From contig CAJUSH010000001.1 in assembly GCA_910589045.1 (NCBI GenBank), forward strand, positions 101,855 to 165,854: a DNA stretch of 64,000 nt, given 5' to 3'. The notes under the pieces were generated by a model that had not been told where the DNA came from, made no database searches, and worked only from the letters and a program-made list of their open reading frames with translations. The translations under genes and the position numbers were made by a program. The stretch comes from an uncultured Eubacterium sp. GTDB lineage: Bacteria > Bacillota_A > Clostridia > Lachnospirales > Lachnospiraceae. Shown piece by piece: positions 1-9,266 of the stretch (the first letter of the stretch is position 1; every line of letters begins with the position of its first letter).

Positions 1-1
1 C

Positions 2-1036
2 ACAAATATGGGAATGGCGACCGTAACAATCACAGGGATGGGCGTTTATACCGGGACAAAGACAGCGAGCTTCCGCATTACGGGTCCGAATCTCTATTCG
101 GCGACCATCGATGCGATTCCGGATCAGCTTTATACCGGGTCAAACATTACACCTGCGGTTACGGTTCGGCTGAACAACCTGATTTTGGTGCCGAATGTCG
201 ATTATTACGCGAGCTACAGCAATAACCGGAACGTGGGGACGGCAACGGTCACGATTACCGGCAGGGGCAGCTACAGCGGTTCGCGGACGACAACCTTCCG
301 GATCATTGACCGGAATCTCAGCTACGCAACCATAAGCAATATTCCGAACCAGCGTTATACCGGAAGTGAGGTTCGCCCGGACGTTACGGTGACACTCGGG
401 GGAACGGTGCTCCGGCAGAATGTGGATTATACGTTAAGCTACCAGAACAACCGCCAGCCCGGAACGGCAACGGTGATTGCCACCGGGACGGGCAGCTACA
501 AGGGCAGCAAGAGTGCCACATTTAAAATTGCACAGGCGACGCTTTCGTCCGCAACCGTAAAGGTGTCGAACCAGACCTATAACGGGGAAGAGAAGGAGCC
601 GAATGTGACCGTCCGCCTCAGCGGAGATGTGCTTGAGGAGGGCGAGGACTACGAGGTAACATACAAGAATAATACAAAGCCGGGCAAGGCGACCGTGACG
701 ATTACCGGAACGGGCTACTACAGCGGGACAAAGAAAGCAACCTTTGTTATCAAGCCGAAAAAACAGAAGCTTAAGAGTGCCAAGGCGAAGGGAAGGAGCG
801 CATCGCTTGCCTGGACAAAGGATGCCAATGCAAAGGGCTATGAGATTTACCGTTCCAAAAAGAAATCGTCGGGCTACAGCCGGATCGGAACATTCTCAAC
901 CAACAAGACGACAGCCTGCAGGAACACGAATCTGGCGAAAGGCACCTATTACTATAAGGTCCGCAGCTATATCCTGGTGGGCGGCAAAAAATATTACGGT
1001 GCGTTCAGCAACATCAAAAAGGTGACGATCCGATAA
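2..1036 (+). CDS. C-terminal part of a repeat-rich secreted surface protein (5' end outside window)
   Basis: The reading frame is open from the first bases, so the gene starts upstream; the first in-window ATG lies inside a repeat unit and is not a start. The product is about three and a half copies of a ~75-residue beta-rich repeat. Each copy ends in a motif like GTATVTITG-x-G-x-Y-x-G, then a basic/hydrophobic stretch (TTTFRI, SATFKI, KATFVI). A single FnIII-like domain follows (from about nt 755) with the typical YEIYRSKK and YYYKVRSY strands, ending in KKVTIR. Such repeats occur in Ig-like/surface adhesin proteins of Lachnospiraceae. No sorting signal or enzyme domain is visible here; an enzymatic N-terminus cannot be excluded. 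The gene is followed by a strong hairpin terminator. Confidence 0.85.
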   Translation, partial: TNMGMATVTITGMGVYTGTKTASFRITGPNLYSATIDAIPDQLYTGSNITPAVTVRLNNLILVPNVDYYASYSNNRNVGTATVTITGRGSYSGSRTTTFRIIDRNLSYATISNIPNQRYTGSEVRPDVTVTLGGTVLRQNVDYTLSYQNNRQPGTATVIATGTGSYKGSKSATFKIAQATLSSATVKVSNQTYNGEEKEPNVTVRLSGDVLEEGEDYEVTYKNNTKPGKATVTITGTGYYSGTKKATFVIKPKKQKLKSAKAKGRSASLAWTKDANAKGYEIYRSKKKSSGYSRIGTFSTNKTTACRNTNLAKGTYYYKVRSYILVGGKKYYGAFSNIKKVTIR

Positions 1037-1057
1037 GCGTGCATCTGAAATCGAAGA

Positions 1058-1091
1058 GGCCGAAGGGAGATCCCTTCGGCCCTTGTCTTTT
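1058..1091 (+). terminator. Rho-independent terminator after the surface protein gene
   Basis: An 11-bp perfect stem (GGCCGAAGGGA / TCCCTTCGGCC) is followed by CTTGTCTTTT. It lies 22 nt after the stop codon. Confidence 0.85.
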
Positions 1092-1145
1092 ACCCCGCGA
1101 TTGGCGTCCCGCGGGTTTTGCCTGAAAAAAATATCGTTTCGTCCG

Positions 1146-1174
1146 TTGACAACGGCTCCTGTCAGTGCTATAAT
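1146..1174 (+). promoter_or_regulatory. Consensus sigma-A promoter for tRNA-Gly
   Basis: TTGACA (1146-1151), a 17-bp spacer and TATAAT (1169-1174) match the vegetative consensus perfectly. The predicted start is about 35 nt before the tRNA. No terminator hairpin separates the tRNA from degV, so read-through into degV is possible. Confidence 0.9.
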
Positions 1175-1216
1175 AAGTTCTGTTCGTAGAACGAAGGAAA
1201 AGGAATATTGTTTTTT

Positions 1217-1287
1217 GCGGGTGTAGTTCAATGGTAGAACACCAGCCTTCCAAGCTGGATACGTGGGTTCGATTCCCATCACCCGCT
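1217..1287 (+). tRNA. tRNA-Gly (anticodon UCC)
   Basis: This is a 71-nt cloverleaf. The 7-bp acceptor stem is GCGGGTG/CACCCGC with discriminator U. The anticodon stem CCAGC/GCTGG holds the loop CTTCCAA (anticodon TCC), and the T-arm contains GGTTCGATTCC. CCA is not encoded. Confidence 0.95.
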
Positions 1288-1322
1288 TTTTTCATACGCA
1301 AATATCATGAAGGAGACAGATT

Positions 1323-2177
1323 ATGAAAACTGCAATTGTGACGGATTCAAATGCCGGAATCTCTCAGGCAAAGGCGGGCAAGTACGGAATTTATGTGCTG
1401 CCGATGCCGTTTTATGTGGACGGTGAGCTTTATTTCGAGGATCGGACGATGACGCACGAGGAGTTTTACCTGCGTCAGCAGGCGGGCTCCAAAATATACA
1501 GCTCCCAGCCTGCCCCGGCGGATGTGATGGAGCTGTGGGATCGGGTGCTGGAGGAAAATGACGAGCTGCTGTATATTCCGATGTCCAGCGGGCTGTCCGG
1601 TTCGTGTGCCACTGCACAGGCGATGGCTCAGGACTATGGCGGAAAGGTGCTGGTGGCGGATATCGGGCGTGTCACCGTGACCCAGAAGGCCGCTGTGCTC
1701 GAAGCAAGAAAGCGGGCGCTGGCGGGCGAAAGCGCGGCCCGGATTTTGAAGGAGCTGGTCTACGCAAAAAATGACTGTATTATTTATCTGACGGTGGAGG
1801 ATTTGAAGTACTTAAAGCAGGGAGGGCGTATCTCTGCTTCCGCTGCGGCGATCGGAAGCCTTTTGAACATCAAGCCGATTCTTTGTCTGGAGGACGAGAA
1901 GGTGGAGGCAGTGGGAAAGGTACGGGGAGAAAAGCAGGTGCGAAGGAGGATCATACAATGTCTGGAGGAAAGCCTGCTAAACAAGTTCCATACGGATGAT
2001 ATGAGCCAGTTTTATCTGGCCGCTGCCGCGAGTATGCCTGAGGAGGATGCCCGGGCGTGGAAGGCACAGCTGGAGGAAAGATTTGGCGTGCGCTGCAGTA
2101 TGTCTCCCATTCCATTAAGTCTGGGCTGCCATCTGGGGCACGGCACTTACGGGGCGGCGCTGATCAGGCGGATGTAG
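1323..2177 (+). CDS. DegV family fatty-acid-binding protein
   Basis: The product is a 284-residue DegV-fold protein (usual length about 280). DegV/FakB-type proteins bind a single fatty acid and, where a FakA kinase exists, present it for phosphorylation; the substrate here is unknown. Visible signatures are the N-terminal AIVTDSNAGIS strand and loop, the SSQPAP segment (residues ~60-65), YIPMSSGLSGS (~83-93), the EDLKYLKQGGRIS segment (~160-172) and the C-terminal GCHLGHGTYG. A GAAGGAGA ribosome binding site precedes the ATG. It lies 35 nt after tRNA-Gly, with no obvious promoter of its own, so it may be read from the tRNA promoter. No fakA is seen nearby. Confidence 0.92.
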   Translation: MKTAIVTDSNAGISQAKAGKYGIYVLPMPFYVDGELYFEDRTMTHEEFYLRQQAGSKIYSSQPAPADVMELWDRVLEENDELLYIPMSSGLSGSCATAQAMAQDYGGKVLVADIGRVTVTQKAAVLEARKRALAGESAARILKELVYAKNDCIIYLTVEDLKYLKQGGRISASAAAIGSLLNIKPILCLEDEKVEAVGKVRGEKQVRRRIIQCLEESLLNKFHTDDMSQFYLAAAASMPEEDARAWKAQLEERFGVRCSMSPIPLSLGCHLGHGTYGAALIRRM

Positions 2178-2244
2178 GGCAGCAGTAACAGGAAACGCAT
2201 CCTTTGCGGACACGGTCCGTGAAAAATAGGAGGGAGAGAGCATT

Positions 2245-2982
2245 ATGCAATGGACAAGAGCAGAGTTAAAGGAACGGGCAAAGTTCAGCGTCAGGTCGTT
2301 CTACTGGTATTCGGTGCTGGTGGCACTTATTCTGGCATTCATAGGCGGGGATCTGGGCAGAAGGAGCCACGATAATGCCGAGATTAGCTATACGGGAAAT
2401 GATGTCGCAGATGCGCTCGGAGACATTTTCATAGGGCCGCTTGGATTGTTCTTCGGTCTTGCGATGATCACGATTTTCATAATGGTGGTTGCGGGGATTG
2501 TGCTGTCGATCTTTGTGTTCCAGCCGCTGGAGGTCGGATGCAAAAAATATTTTCTGGAGGCGAGCGAGGGGCGCTCCTGGCTTGGAAATATGAGCTATGC
2601 CTTTAAAAACGGCTATGCAAATGTCGTAGCCTCCATGCTTCTGATGAACGTATTTATTTTTTTGTGGGGACTTCTTCTGATCATCCCCGGAATTTATAAG
2701 AGCTACGAGTACCGGATGATCCCGTACCTTCTGGCGGAGGATTCAAACTTAAGCTTTTCCGAGGCAAAGCGCCTTTCCAGTGAGATGATGTATGGCGAAA
2801 AGTGGGATACGTTCGTGCTCGACCTGTCGTTTATTCTCTGGAATTTTTTGTCCGCCCTCACCTGGGGGCTGGTGGGAATATTCTGGGTAAATCCTTACAT
2901 TCAGTACACGAATGTGGAGCTGTATAAGGTACTTCGAACGAAGGTGCCCGGCCCCTACTATACCGGAAATAACGAGTGGTAG
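2245..2982 (+). CDS. DUF975 family integral membrane protein
   Basis: The product has 245 residues and begins MQWTRAELKERAKF, typical of the DUF975 family common in Lachnospiraceae. Several hydrophobic segments are visible: about residues 20-35, 75-100, 130-152 and 190-220. The family PGIYKSYEYRM-like segment follows the third. The function of DUF975 proteins is not established. A GGAGGGAGAG ribosome binding site precedes the start. The gene is 67 nt after degV on the same strand and is closed by the hairpin at 3078-3133, so it may be its operon partner. Confidence 0.85.
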   Translation: MQWTRAELKERAKFSVRSFYWYSVLVALILAFIGGDLGRRSHDNAEISYTGNDVADALGDIFIGPLGLFFGLAMITIFIMVVAGIVLSIFVFQPLEVGCKKYFLEASEGRSWLGNMSYAFKNGYANVVASMLLMNVFIFLWGLLLIIPGIYKSYEYRMIPYLLAEDSNLSFSEAKRLSSEMMYGEKWDTFVLDLSFILWNFLSALTWGLVGIFWVNPYIQYTNVELYKVLRTKVPGPYYTGNNEW

Positions 2983-3077
2983 ACGGTTAAGAAAATTGGA
3001 ACAGAGTGGTTGGAATGTGAATTGTATGCGCATGGCAGAAGCCATGAGGTGCAGCTCCATCCGGGAAATCTGCAGCA

Positions 3078-3133
3078 AACGCCGCCCTTCGTCCGCTTTT
3101 ATATTATAGAAAGCGGACGAGGGCGGCGTTTTT
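3078..3133. terminator. Terminator hairpin between convergent genes
   Basis: The long inverted repeat AACGCCGCCCT-CGTCCGCTTT pairs with AAAGCGGACGAGGGCGGCGTT and is followed by T-rich sequence on the plus strand. It separates the DUF975 gene from the convergent glycosyltransferase gene and could stop both. Confidence 0.8.
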
Positions 3134-3148
3134 GCGCGTAAATGGGCA

Positions 3149-4306
3149 TCAGGGAATGCCCCAAAGCCCGCGGGACAATGCAGGCCATGTATAGCGTGCG
3201 CCCGCGGCAAGACCCGCGTCTGCGATATGCCGGAGCTTTTCGGGCTGCCCGAGCAAAAGGCGCAGGCGCTCGCACGCCGCGGGAAGCTCTGAGACATCAT
3301 AGAAAACCAGCTCCGCTTCATCCGTAAATTCCCGCAAAAGCAGCCTGGACGGATCGGTGGCCGCGACGGAGCCGTTCAGCAGCGCGGAAAAAACGCGGTC
3401 GTGAAAGCCGGCCTTAAATTCCGGCATGAGATTGAGCGTGATGCGGCTGTGTGCCATGAGGGAAAAGCTTTCGGTGAAGGGGACCGCCGGATGAACGGTG
3501 ACGGTGCTCCCGGCGGGGAGACGAAGCTTTTCCCAGTCCGCGCCGAAAAGATGCAGGGGAAGGCGTGCCTGATCCGCGGCGAGAACGAGCGCACGGCGAC
3601 GGAAGGCCCGCACATAGGTGTCCGCTAAAAAGCAGCTCTGCACGAACAGGGGCATGGACTCGGGCAGGTAGGAGTCAAGCGCATCGCCAAGGTCGAAAAT
3701 GGCGCCTTCGATGGTCTTTTGCGGATGCGTTAGCAGCTCCTCAATCAACAGGCGCAGATCTGCCCGGATGAAGGAGGGGAGCTGGCGGATCGCCGCACCG
3801 ATTTCGTCCGGATCGGTGTAGGTTCCGGAAAAAAGCACAGGTATCTCCCGTTCGCAAATGGGAAGTACATGCGCTGTGCCAGGAGATCCGGTGGCAGCCC
3901 ACAGTCCGGTGCTTTTTATGTGGGGATAATACGCGGCGACATAGGCGGCGTGGTTTTCATCCAGGCAGCGCACATGATAGTTTTTCAGCCTGCATTTTAA
4001 CGAGTCGTGGTGATAGAGGGGATGATCGAGCAATAGATTAAAGAAGGGAGCGTCGATTTCATCCAGAAAATAGCCGCCCTCCTCCGTCGTGATTCTGGGT
4101 GCGCCGCAGTTGCAGCCGATCACGGCGTCAAAATGTGCTCCCGCAAGCTGACCGAGCTGCTCCGGCGGCTGTTCGGCGGCGGAAAAGATGACGACTTCAT
4201 CACCCCGGGCGCGCAGGAGGCGCTCGATCTGGTCGGTGAAATAGGTGTAAGAGCCGTAGCAGACCTGCTGCAGCTGTAAAATCAGGTATTTTTTTAATTT
4301 TTTCAT
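3149..4306 (-). CDS. CgeB-like glycosyltransferase family protein
   Basis: The product has 385 residues from the chosen start MKKLKKYLILQ, which is preceded by an AAAGGGG ribosome binding site 7 nt upstream. A longer frame from 4381 adds 25 residues with no ribosome binding site. The C-terminal third fits the group 1 glycosyltransferase domain of spore-protein CgeB/YkvP-like enzymes: VTVHPAVPFTESFSLMAHS, then LNLMPEFKAGFHDRVFSALLNG, which is the usual nucleotide-sugar binding region. There is no signal peptide, so it is probably cytoplasmic. It stands alone on the minus strand. Donor and acceptor are unknown. Confidence 0.75.
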   Translation of the reverse strand: MKKLKKYLILQLQQVCYGSYTYFTDQIERLLRARGDEVVIFSAAEQPPEQLGQLAGAHFDAVIGCNCGAPRITTEEGGYFLDEIDAPFFNLLLDHPLYHHDSLKCRLKNYHVRCLDENHAAYVAAYYPHIKSTGLWAATGSPGTAHVLPICEREIPVLFSGTYTDPDEIGAAIRQLPSFIRADLRLLIEELLTHPQKTIEGAIFDLGDALDSYLPESMPLFVQSCFLADTYVRAFRRRALVLAADQARLPLHLFGADWEKLRLPAGSTVTVHPAVPFTESFSLMAHSRITLNLMPEFKAGFHDRVFSALLNGSVAATDPSRLLLREFTDEAELVFYDVSELPAACERLRLLLGQPEKLRHIADAGLAAGARYTWPALSRGLWGIP

Positions 4307-4416
4307 GGATGCGACCCCTTTGAATTGAGTTTCTTTTACGTATATATTTAATATAGTACCATTTGGTGGCAAGGGCGGCAAGACCTGACAGAAAAGGATC
4401 GGAAATTGGAATGTTA

Positions 4417-4443
4417 GTTACTTTTCACGGAGTGAACAGCAAC
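4417..4443. repeat. GTTACTTTTC-type palindrome (short member of dispersed repeat family)
   Basis: GTTACTTTTCAC, GGA, GTGAACAGCAAC forms an imperfect inverted repeat. Its first arm and the following CCGTAAGA are shared with the larger repeat at 14560. It lies between the divergent glycosyltransferase and GH25 genes, just upstream of the GH25 promoter. Confidence 0.6.
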
Positions 4444-4465
4444 CGTAAGACGAACACACGTTGCG

Positions 4466-4494
4466 TTGACTTTCGCGCTTTTTTTCGATAGACT
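4466..4494 (+). promoter_or_regulatory. Sigma-A promoter for the GH25 lysozyme gene
   Basis: TTGACT (4466-4471), a 17-bp spacer and TAGACT (4489-4494). Its position rules out the upstream-most possible start of the following frame. Confidence 0.75.
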
Positions 4495-4567
4495 TACGGC
4501 AGGCAATGCGCTGTGCGCACGAAAGAGGGAAGGTAACAGGGAAACAGTGAGATTTACAGGAGGATTT

Positions 4568-6802
4568 ATGAGCGGATACATACGAAAGTTTTTGGCAGCC
4601 GGATTATGTTTTGCAACGGCAACACTGTGTATGCCTGCGCAGCTCACCTATGCGGTGAATGCGAAGGAGACAGACACGCCGGGGATCACGGCCGGAGCGG
4701 CTGCTTTGGACGGATCAGGAACGGCGGTCGGGGCGGCTGCTTCGGGCGAACCGGAAACAGCGGCCGGGGCGGCTGCTTCGGGTGAACCGGGAACAGCGGT
4801 CAGGGCGGCTGGTTCGGAGGACGCGGGCGCAGCGCCCGAGGAGATTAGCATTACGGACGATACGGTCGCGGTGCCAACAGTGCTCAGCGCGCCGGTGCTC
4901 ACGGCTGAGTCGGTGGGCTATAACTCGGCGAAGCTTGTGTGGAATGCGGTGGAGAACGGGGTCAGCTACGAGCTGCAGCAGTCGGCGGACAAGAAAAATT
5001 ATACGACGCTTGTCACACTCACGTCGGGGCAGGAGCTGAGTTATCATGCGCAGGATCTGTATACGGGGACAAATACATTTTTTCGTGTGATCGTTACGGG
5101 AGCTTCCGGTGCGAAGGCAATATCCGCACGGTTGAAGGTGAAGCCGGCGATGACGGCACCTGCGGTTACAAAAATGGAGCCAAACGGCTCAAATAAAGTG
5201 GATCTGGCGTGGACGGCTGTCGAGGGCGCGGATTTTTACCGTGTCTACCGCAGCAAGACACAGACCGGCGGCTATACCAGGGTAAAGACCGTGTATGAAA
5301 CCAGTTATACGAACACGGTTCCGGCTGTGGGTACTTACTATTATAAAATTATGCCGATGCGCTATAATCCGGACGGCAAAAAGGTGCGCGGAAAATGCTC
5401 CGCACCCCAGAGCGTGAAGCTGCAGACGGATGCACCGACTATTACATCGGTTACAAATTCGGCGGGCAACTCGCTTACCGTGGCCTGGAGCGCGGTGAAG
5501 AATGCGGCGGGCTACGCGGTTTACCGCAGCCTGGAAAAGAGCAGCGGCTACAAGCTCGTGAAGGAGCTGGATAAAAATACTCTCACATGGACGGACACGG
5601 CTGTGGAGGCGGGAACGATCTATTATTATAAGGTAAGCGCTGCCCTGTCGGCAGGCGGTACATACGGAACAAAATCCGCGGCGAAATCCAAGTGGACGGT
5701 CTCGGATGCGCCGGGTGATCTGAAGGCGGTACAGGACGGCGGCGGCAACGTGAAGCTGAGCTGGACAGCGACGAAGGGGACGACCTCATACACGATCTAC
5801 CGTGCACAGGGGGGCGGCGACTATGCGCAGATCGCCATCAAGGTGACGGGCACTTCCTACACCGACAGCGGCCTGATTGCCGGGGAGAGCTATTCCTACC
5901 AGATTGAAGCAGTGCACGGCTCCCTTGTGAGCGAGCGGAGCAAGGCGGTGACGGTTACCCTGGGTGAGCTAAAGGTAAACACCCGCACGCTTTACCTCGG
6001 GCCTGGTGTGTCCAGGAAACTAACGGCTGCAAGCGAGATCTCCGGCGGGGTTACATGGACCAGTGAGGACCCTTCCGTTGCAACGGTGGACGGGGACGGA
6101 ACGGTGACGGGCGTGGCTGCCGGAAAGACGACTGTATATGCGGAGATCGAAGGTGTCACGGCACCCGTGACGGTTACGGTGACGGACTGCAGAATCAACG
6201 GCATTGATGTGTCCAAGTGGCAGCAGGCCATTGACTGGAAAACAGTGAAGGCTTCCGGCATCCAGTTTGTGATGCTGCGGGCGACTTACGGAACGTCCGT
6301 CGATAACCAGTTTGAGACCTATTACAGCGGTGCAACGCAGCAGGGGATCAAGGTGGGAGTTTACTGCTATACCCGGGCGAAGAACGTGGAGGAGGGTATT
6401 GCGGAGGCGGAGTATCTGATCAAGCTTCTGGACGGCAGAAAGCTGGACTATCCGGTTGCCCTGGATCTGGAGGATGAGCTGCAGATCAAAAATATGAACA
6501 AGGCGGCGCGCACGGAGCTGATTTTGGAATATAAGCGGATCGTGGAGGAGGCAGGCTATCAGTTTGTCGTCTACTCGAATTTGAACTGGCTGACAAATTA
6601 TATTGATCAGAGCAAGCTGGAGGAGGAGAACGTAGATATCTGGATCGCGCGCTACCGCACCCAGAGCCTTGGCCACGGCTATGACGGCGGAGGTGACGTG
6701 ACGATGTGGCAGTATTCCAGCACCGGACAGGTGGACGGCATTCTGGACGCTTACGGGCGGTATATCAATGTAGATTTGGATGTAAGCTATGAGGACTATT
6801 GA
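4568..6802 (+). CDS. Secreted GH25 lysozyme with four FnIII domains and a BIG_2 domain
   Basis: The product has 744 residues. The start at 4568 has AGGAGG four nt upstream and opens a signal peptide (SGYIRKFLAAGLCFATATLCM...). An Ala/Gly-rich linker made of three imperfect ~36-nt repeats (AAASGEPETAAG-like) spans about residues 35-90. Four FnIII-like domains (~110-465) follow, then a BIG_2 Ig-like domain (~466-540; SVATVDGDGTVTGVAAG). The C-terminal glycosyl hydrolase 25 domain (~541-744) has GIDVSKWQ and VALDLEDE, carrying the family Asp and Asp-x-Glu catalytic positions, and the late WQYSSTGQV motif. GH25 enzymes cleave the beta-1,4 MurNAc-GlcNAc bond of peptidoglycan. The catalytic domain at the far C-terminus suggests the FnIII array acts as a wall spacer. 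murI overlaps its end. Confidence 0.93.
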   Translation: MSGYIRKFLAAGLCFATATLCMPAQLTYAVNAKETDTPGITAGAAALDGSGTAVGAAASGEPETAAGAAASGEPGTAVRAAGSEDAGAAPEEISITDDTVAVPTVLSAPVLTAESVGYNSAKLVWNAVENGVSYELQQSADKKNYTTLVTLTSGQELSYHAQDLYTGTNTFFRVIVTGASGAKAISARLKVKPAMTAPAVTKMEPNGSNKVDLAWTAVEGADFYRVYRSKTQTGGYTRVKTVYETSYTNTVPAVGTYYYKIMPMRYNPDGKKVRGKCSAPQSVKLQTDAPTITSVTNSAGNSLTVAWSAVKNAAGYAVYRSLEKSSGYKLVKELDKNTLTWTDTAVEAGTIYYYKVSAALSAGGTYGTKSAAKSKWTVSDAPGDLKAVQDGGGNVKLSWTATKGTTSYTIYRAQGGGDYAQIAIKVTGTSYTDSGLIAGESYSYQIEAVHGSLVSERSKAVTVTLGELKVNTRTLYLGPGVSRKLTAASEISGGVTWTSEDPSVATVDGDGTVTGVAAGKTTVYAEIEGVTAPVTVTVTDCRINGIDVSKWQQAIDWKTVKASGIQFVMLRATYGTSVDNQFETYYSGATQQGIKVGVYCYTRAKNVEEGIAEAEYLIKLLDGRKLDYPVALDLEDELQIKNMNKAARTELILEYKRIVEEAGYQFVVYSNLNWLTNYIDQSKLEEENVDIWIARYRTQSLGHGYDGGGDVTMWQYSSTGQVDGILDAYGRYINVDLDVSYEDY

Positions 6803-7589
6803 TGCGCAGATGCAGATGAAAAAAAAACAGCCAATCGGTGTGTTTGACTCCGGTGTGGGCGGTATCAGCGTCTTAAAGGAGCTGAAAAAGATCATGCCCA
6901 ATGAGAACTATATCTATCTGGGGGATTCAAGGAATGCACCCTACGGCACGAAAACGCTGGAGGAGGTGCGCCGGCTGACGTTCCACAATGCAAGGCTTTT
7001 GCTGCAGGAGGGGGCGAAGGGGCTGGTGGTGGCGTGCAACACGGCCACCAGCGCCGCGGTGCGCCTTATGCGCAGCATGTATCCCGATTTACCCATCGTA
7101 GGTATTGAGCCTGCGCTCAAGCCCGCCGCTCTGCAGAAGGAGCATCCGCGGGTGCTTGTCATGGCGACGCCCATGACGGTGGGGCAGGAAAAGTTTACAC
7201 AGCTCATGATGCGCTATGAAAAAAAGGCGGATATTTACCCGCTGCCCTGCCCGGGGCTGATGGAATTTATCGAGGCGGGGGATTTGGACAGCGGACGGCT
7301 TAGGGATTTTTTGAAGGAGCTCTTAGCGCCCTATCTCGACAAGCATCTGGATTCGGTAGTGCTGGGCTGTACCCACTATCCCTTTGCGCGGCGGATGATT
7401 CAGGAGATTGTGGGGGATGACGTGACGATTTTTGACGGCGGCGGCGGCACGGCGCGGGAGATGAAGCGGCGCCTGGCGGCGGCAGAGCTTTTAAGCCCTT
7501 CAGCGGAGAGCGGCTGGGTGAAATTTGAGAACAGCCTGGCAACCCTGGAGGAGCTTGCCTTATGCCGGCGGCTGCTGGAGAGAGAATAA
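6789..7589 (+). CDS. murI: Glutamate racemase
   Basis: This 266-residue enzyme interconverts L- and D-glutamate to supply D-Glu for peptidoglycan. The two catalytic cysteines sit in VVACNTATS (Cys ~83) and LGCTHYP (Cys ~194). GVFDSGVGG and YLGDSRNAPYG at the N-terminus bind substrate. The frame overlaps the lysozyme stop by 14 nt. No good ribosome binding site precedes the 6789 ATG; in-frame ATGs at 6810 and 6816 are alternatives, and translation is probably coupled to the upstream gene. Pairing a wall hydrolase with a wall precursor enzyme is functionally sensible. Confidence 0.95.
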   Translation: MRTIDAQMQMKKKQPIGVFDSGVGGISVLKELKKIMPNENYIYLGDSRNAPYGTKTLEEVRRLTFHNARLLLQEGAKGLVVACNTATSAAVRLMRSMYPDLPIVGIEPALKPAALQKEHPRVLVMATPMTVGQEKFTQLMMRYEKKADIYPLPCPGLMEFIEAGDLDSGRLRDFLKELLAPYLDKHLDSVVLGCTHYPFARRMIQEIVGDDVTIFDGGGGTAREMKRRLAAAELLSPSAESGWVKFENSLATLEELALCRRLLERE

Positions 7590-7670
7590 TTGGATGGGAG
7601 CGGTTCGGGCGCCTGCTGCGGGAACCGCAAAACACAGGGAAGAAAAACAGCTACGGACAGGAGATATTTT

Positions 7671-9260
7671 ATGTGTAAGAGGAAGAATTTAGGCGGCTTA
7701 TTATCCGGAGTGCTTGCATTGGCGCTTGCGGTGACGGCGCCGCTTGAGGGAGCGATGATTTTTGCATCCGGCGCGCAGACAGATGCGCAGGCCGGGGCAG
7801 AGACAAAAAACGGAAGGATCGACTTTGTGGCGGAAGAGATTTCGCGGGTCGTCTCGGAGGGCGGCGGCGCATCTTTCCGCAGCATCACGGCGTCTTTGCG
7901 GCAGTATGAGGCTGACTGCTACAGCAGCGATTACTATTACAGCAAGCTTCCCGCAAAGGAGCAGCTGCTCTATGAGCGGTTGGATGCGGCCTGCGGGGAG
8001 CTGCTCACTGGCACGGGAAACGCAGCGACCTATGAGGTCAACAGCGGCGGCAAGACGGTGACGAGGCGTGGGACAAAAACAGTGAGCACACTGGGGCTGA
8101 CCCAGGATCAGGTCAAGAAGGTGCAGAGCCTGTTTGTCTACGCAAACCCCCAGTACTATTTTTTAAACACGATTTTATTTACGACGAACAAAAACACATG
8201 TGCACTTGGCATTTATGATACATTTGCCTCGGGCAGCGACCGGGCGGCGGCTACCGAGGATGTATTTGACCGGCTGGGGGATCTGCAGGCGCAGGTAAAA
8301 ACCGGCGGAAGTCTCTATGAGACGGACAGCCGGATTCACGACCTGCTGTGTGCCTATCTGATCTATTTAAGCGACGGGGACGCACTGAGAGATTATACGG
8401 ACCCGTACTATACACAGTCCATTTACGGTGCGCTCATGGACGGCGATACGGTGTGCGCGGGCTATACGAAGCTGTATGTGGCACTGGCAAATTATTTCGG
8501 CATTGACTGTATTGCGGTCACGAGCGATGCCCATGCATGGAATCAGGTGCGCTACGGCGACCACTGGTACATCGTTGATCTGACCTGGGATGATACGACG
8601 AACAGTAAAAATTATTCCTATCTCAGCCGGCAGCAGATGATGGCGAAGGATCAGGACAGCGACCATGTGGAGAAGAGCTTCTATAGGAATATTCTGCCGG
8701 CAGCGGATGCAGAATTTTCAAACAGCTTAAAGACGATGAAGGGACTGGAACAGCCGCAGGTGCAGGTGAGCGATACGGCGACGGGACTGACGATTACGAT
8801 GGAGTCCGGCGAGGGCGATATTTACTATACCCTGGACGGGACGAAGCCCACAGCCTCGGATCTGTATACGGAACCGATTGTGCTCACGGACGGCGGCACG
8901 TATATTGTGACGGCGGTTGCGGCGCGTGAGGGAATGCTGGAAAGCGCTTATGAGATTTTCCCGGTGCGCATTGCAGGGGGAGGTGTGACTATTTCCCTCG
9001 CTGAAAATGTTTCCGGCAAAAAGATTAAGGTACAGTACAAAACAAATAAGAGCTTTGAGGGCTATGAGGTGAGCTATGCCTCAAAGAAGGATTTCCGGAA
9101 TCAGAAATCCGCGAAGGTGGCGGGAACTGCCGTGACGATCAGCGGGCTGAAAAAGGGAACAACCTACTACATCCGTGTGCGCGGCTATAAGAAGGACGTT
9201 TATGGAAATTATTTTTATACGCCCTATTCCAAGACGAAAAAGGTAAAGGTTACAAAATAA
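7671..9260 (+). CDS. Secreted transglutaminase-like protein with C-terminal Ig/FnIII domains
   Basis: The product has 529 residues. The ATG at 7671 has AGGAGA upstream and begins a signal peptide (MCKRKNLGGLLSG... to about residue 30). The central transglutaminase-like cysteine protease fold has a complete triad: Cys262 in TVCAGYTKL, His288 in DAHAWNQV and Asp303 in YIVDLTWDD. Next comes a chitobiase-C-terminal-like beta domain (YYTLDGTKPTASDLYTEPI, ~385-440) and a FnIII-like domain ending KKVKVTK. Transglutaminase-like proteins of this type act outside the cell as proteases or cross-linkers; the target is unknown. It follows murI by 81 nt on the same strand and is only 6 nt before the EAL gene. 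Confidence 0.87.
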   Translation: MCKRKNLGGLLSGVLALALAVTAPLEGAMIFASGAQTDAQAGAETKNGRIDFVAEEISRVVSEGGGASFRSITASLRQYEADCYSSDYYYSKLPAKEQLLYERLDAACGELLTGTGNAATYEVNSGGKTVTRRGTKTVSTLGLTQDQVKKVQSLFVYANPQYYFLNTILFTTNKNTCALGIYDTFASGSDRAAATEDVFDRLGDLQAQVKTGGSLYETDSRIHDLLCAYLIYLSDGDALRDYTDPYYTQSIYGALMDGDTVCAGYTKLYVALANYFGIDCIAVTSDAHAWNQVRYGDHWYIVDLTWDDTTNSKNYSYLSRQQMMAKDQDSDHVEKSFYRNILPAADAEFSNSLKTMKGLEQPQVQVSDTATGLTITMESGEGDIYYTLDGTKPTASDLYTEPIVLTDGGTYIVTAVAAREGMLESAYEIFPVRIAGGGVTISLAENVSGKKIKVQYKTNKSFEGYEVSYASKKDFRNQKSAKVAGTAVTISGLKKGTTYYIRVRGYKKDVYGNYFYTPYSKTKKVKVTK

Positions 9261-9266
9261 CCGGAC

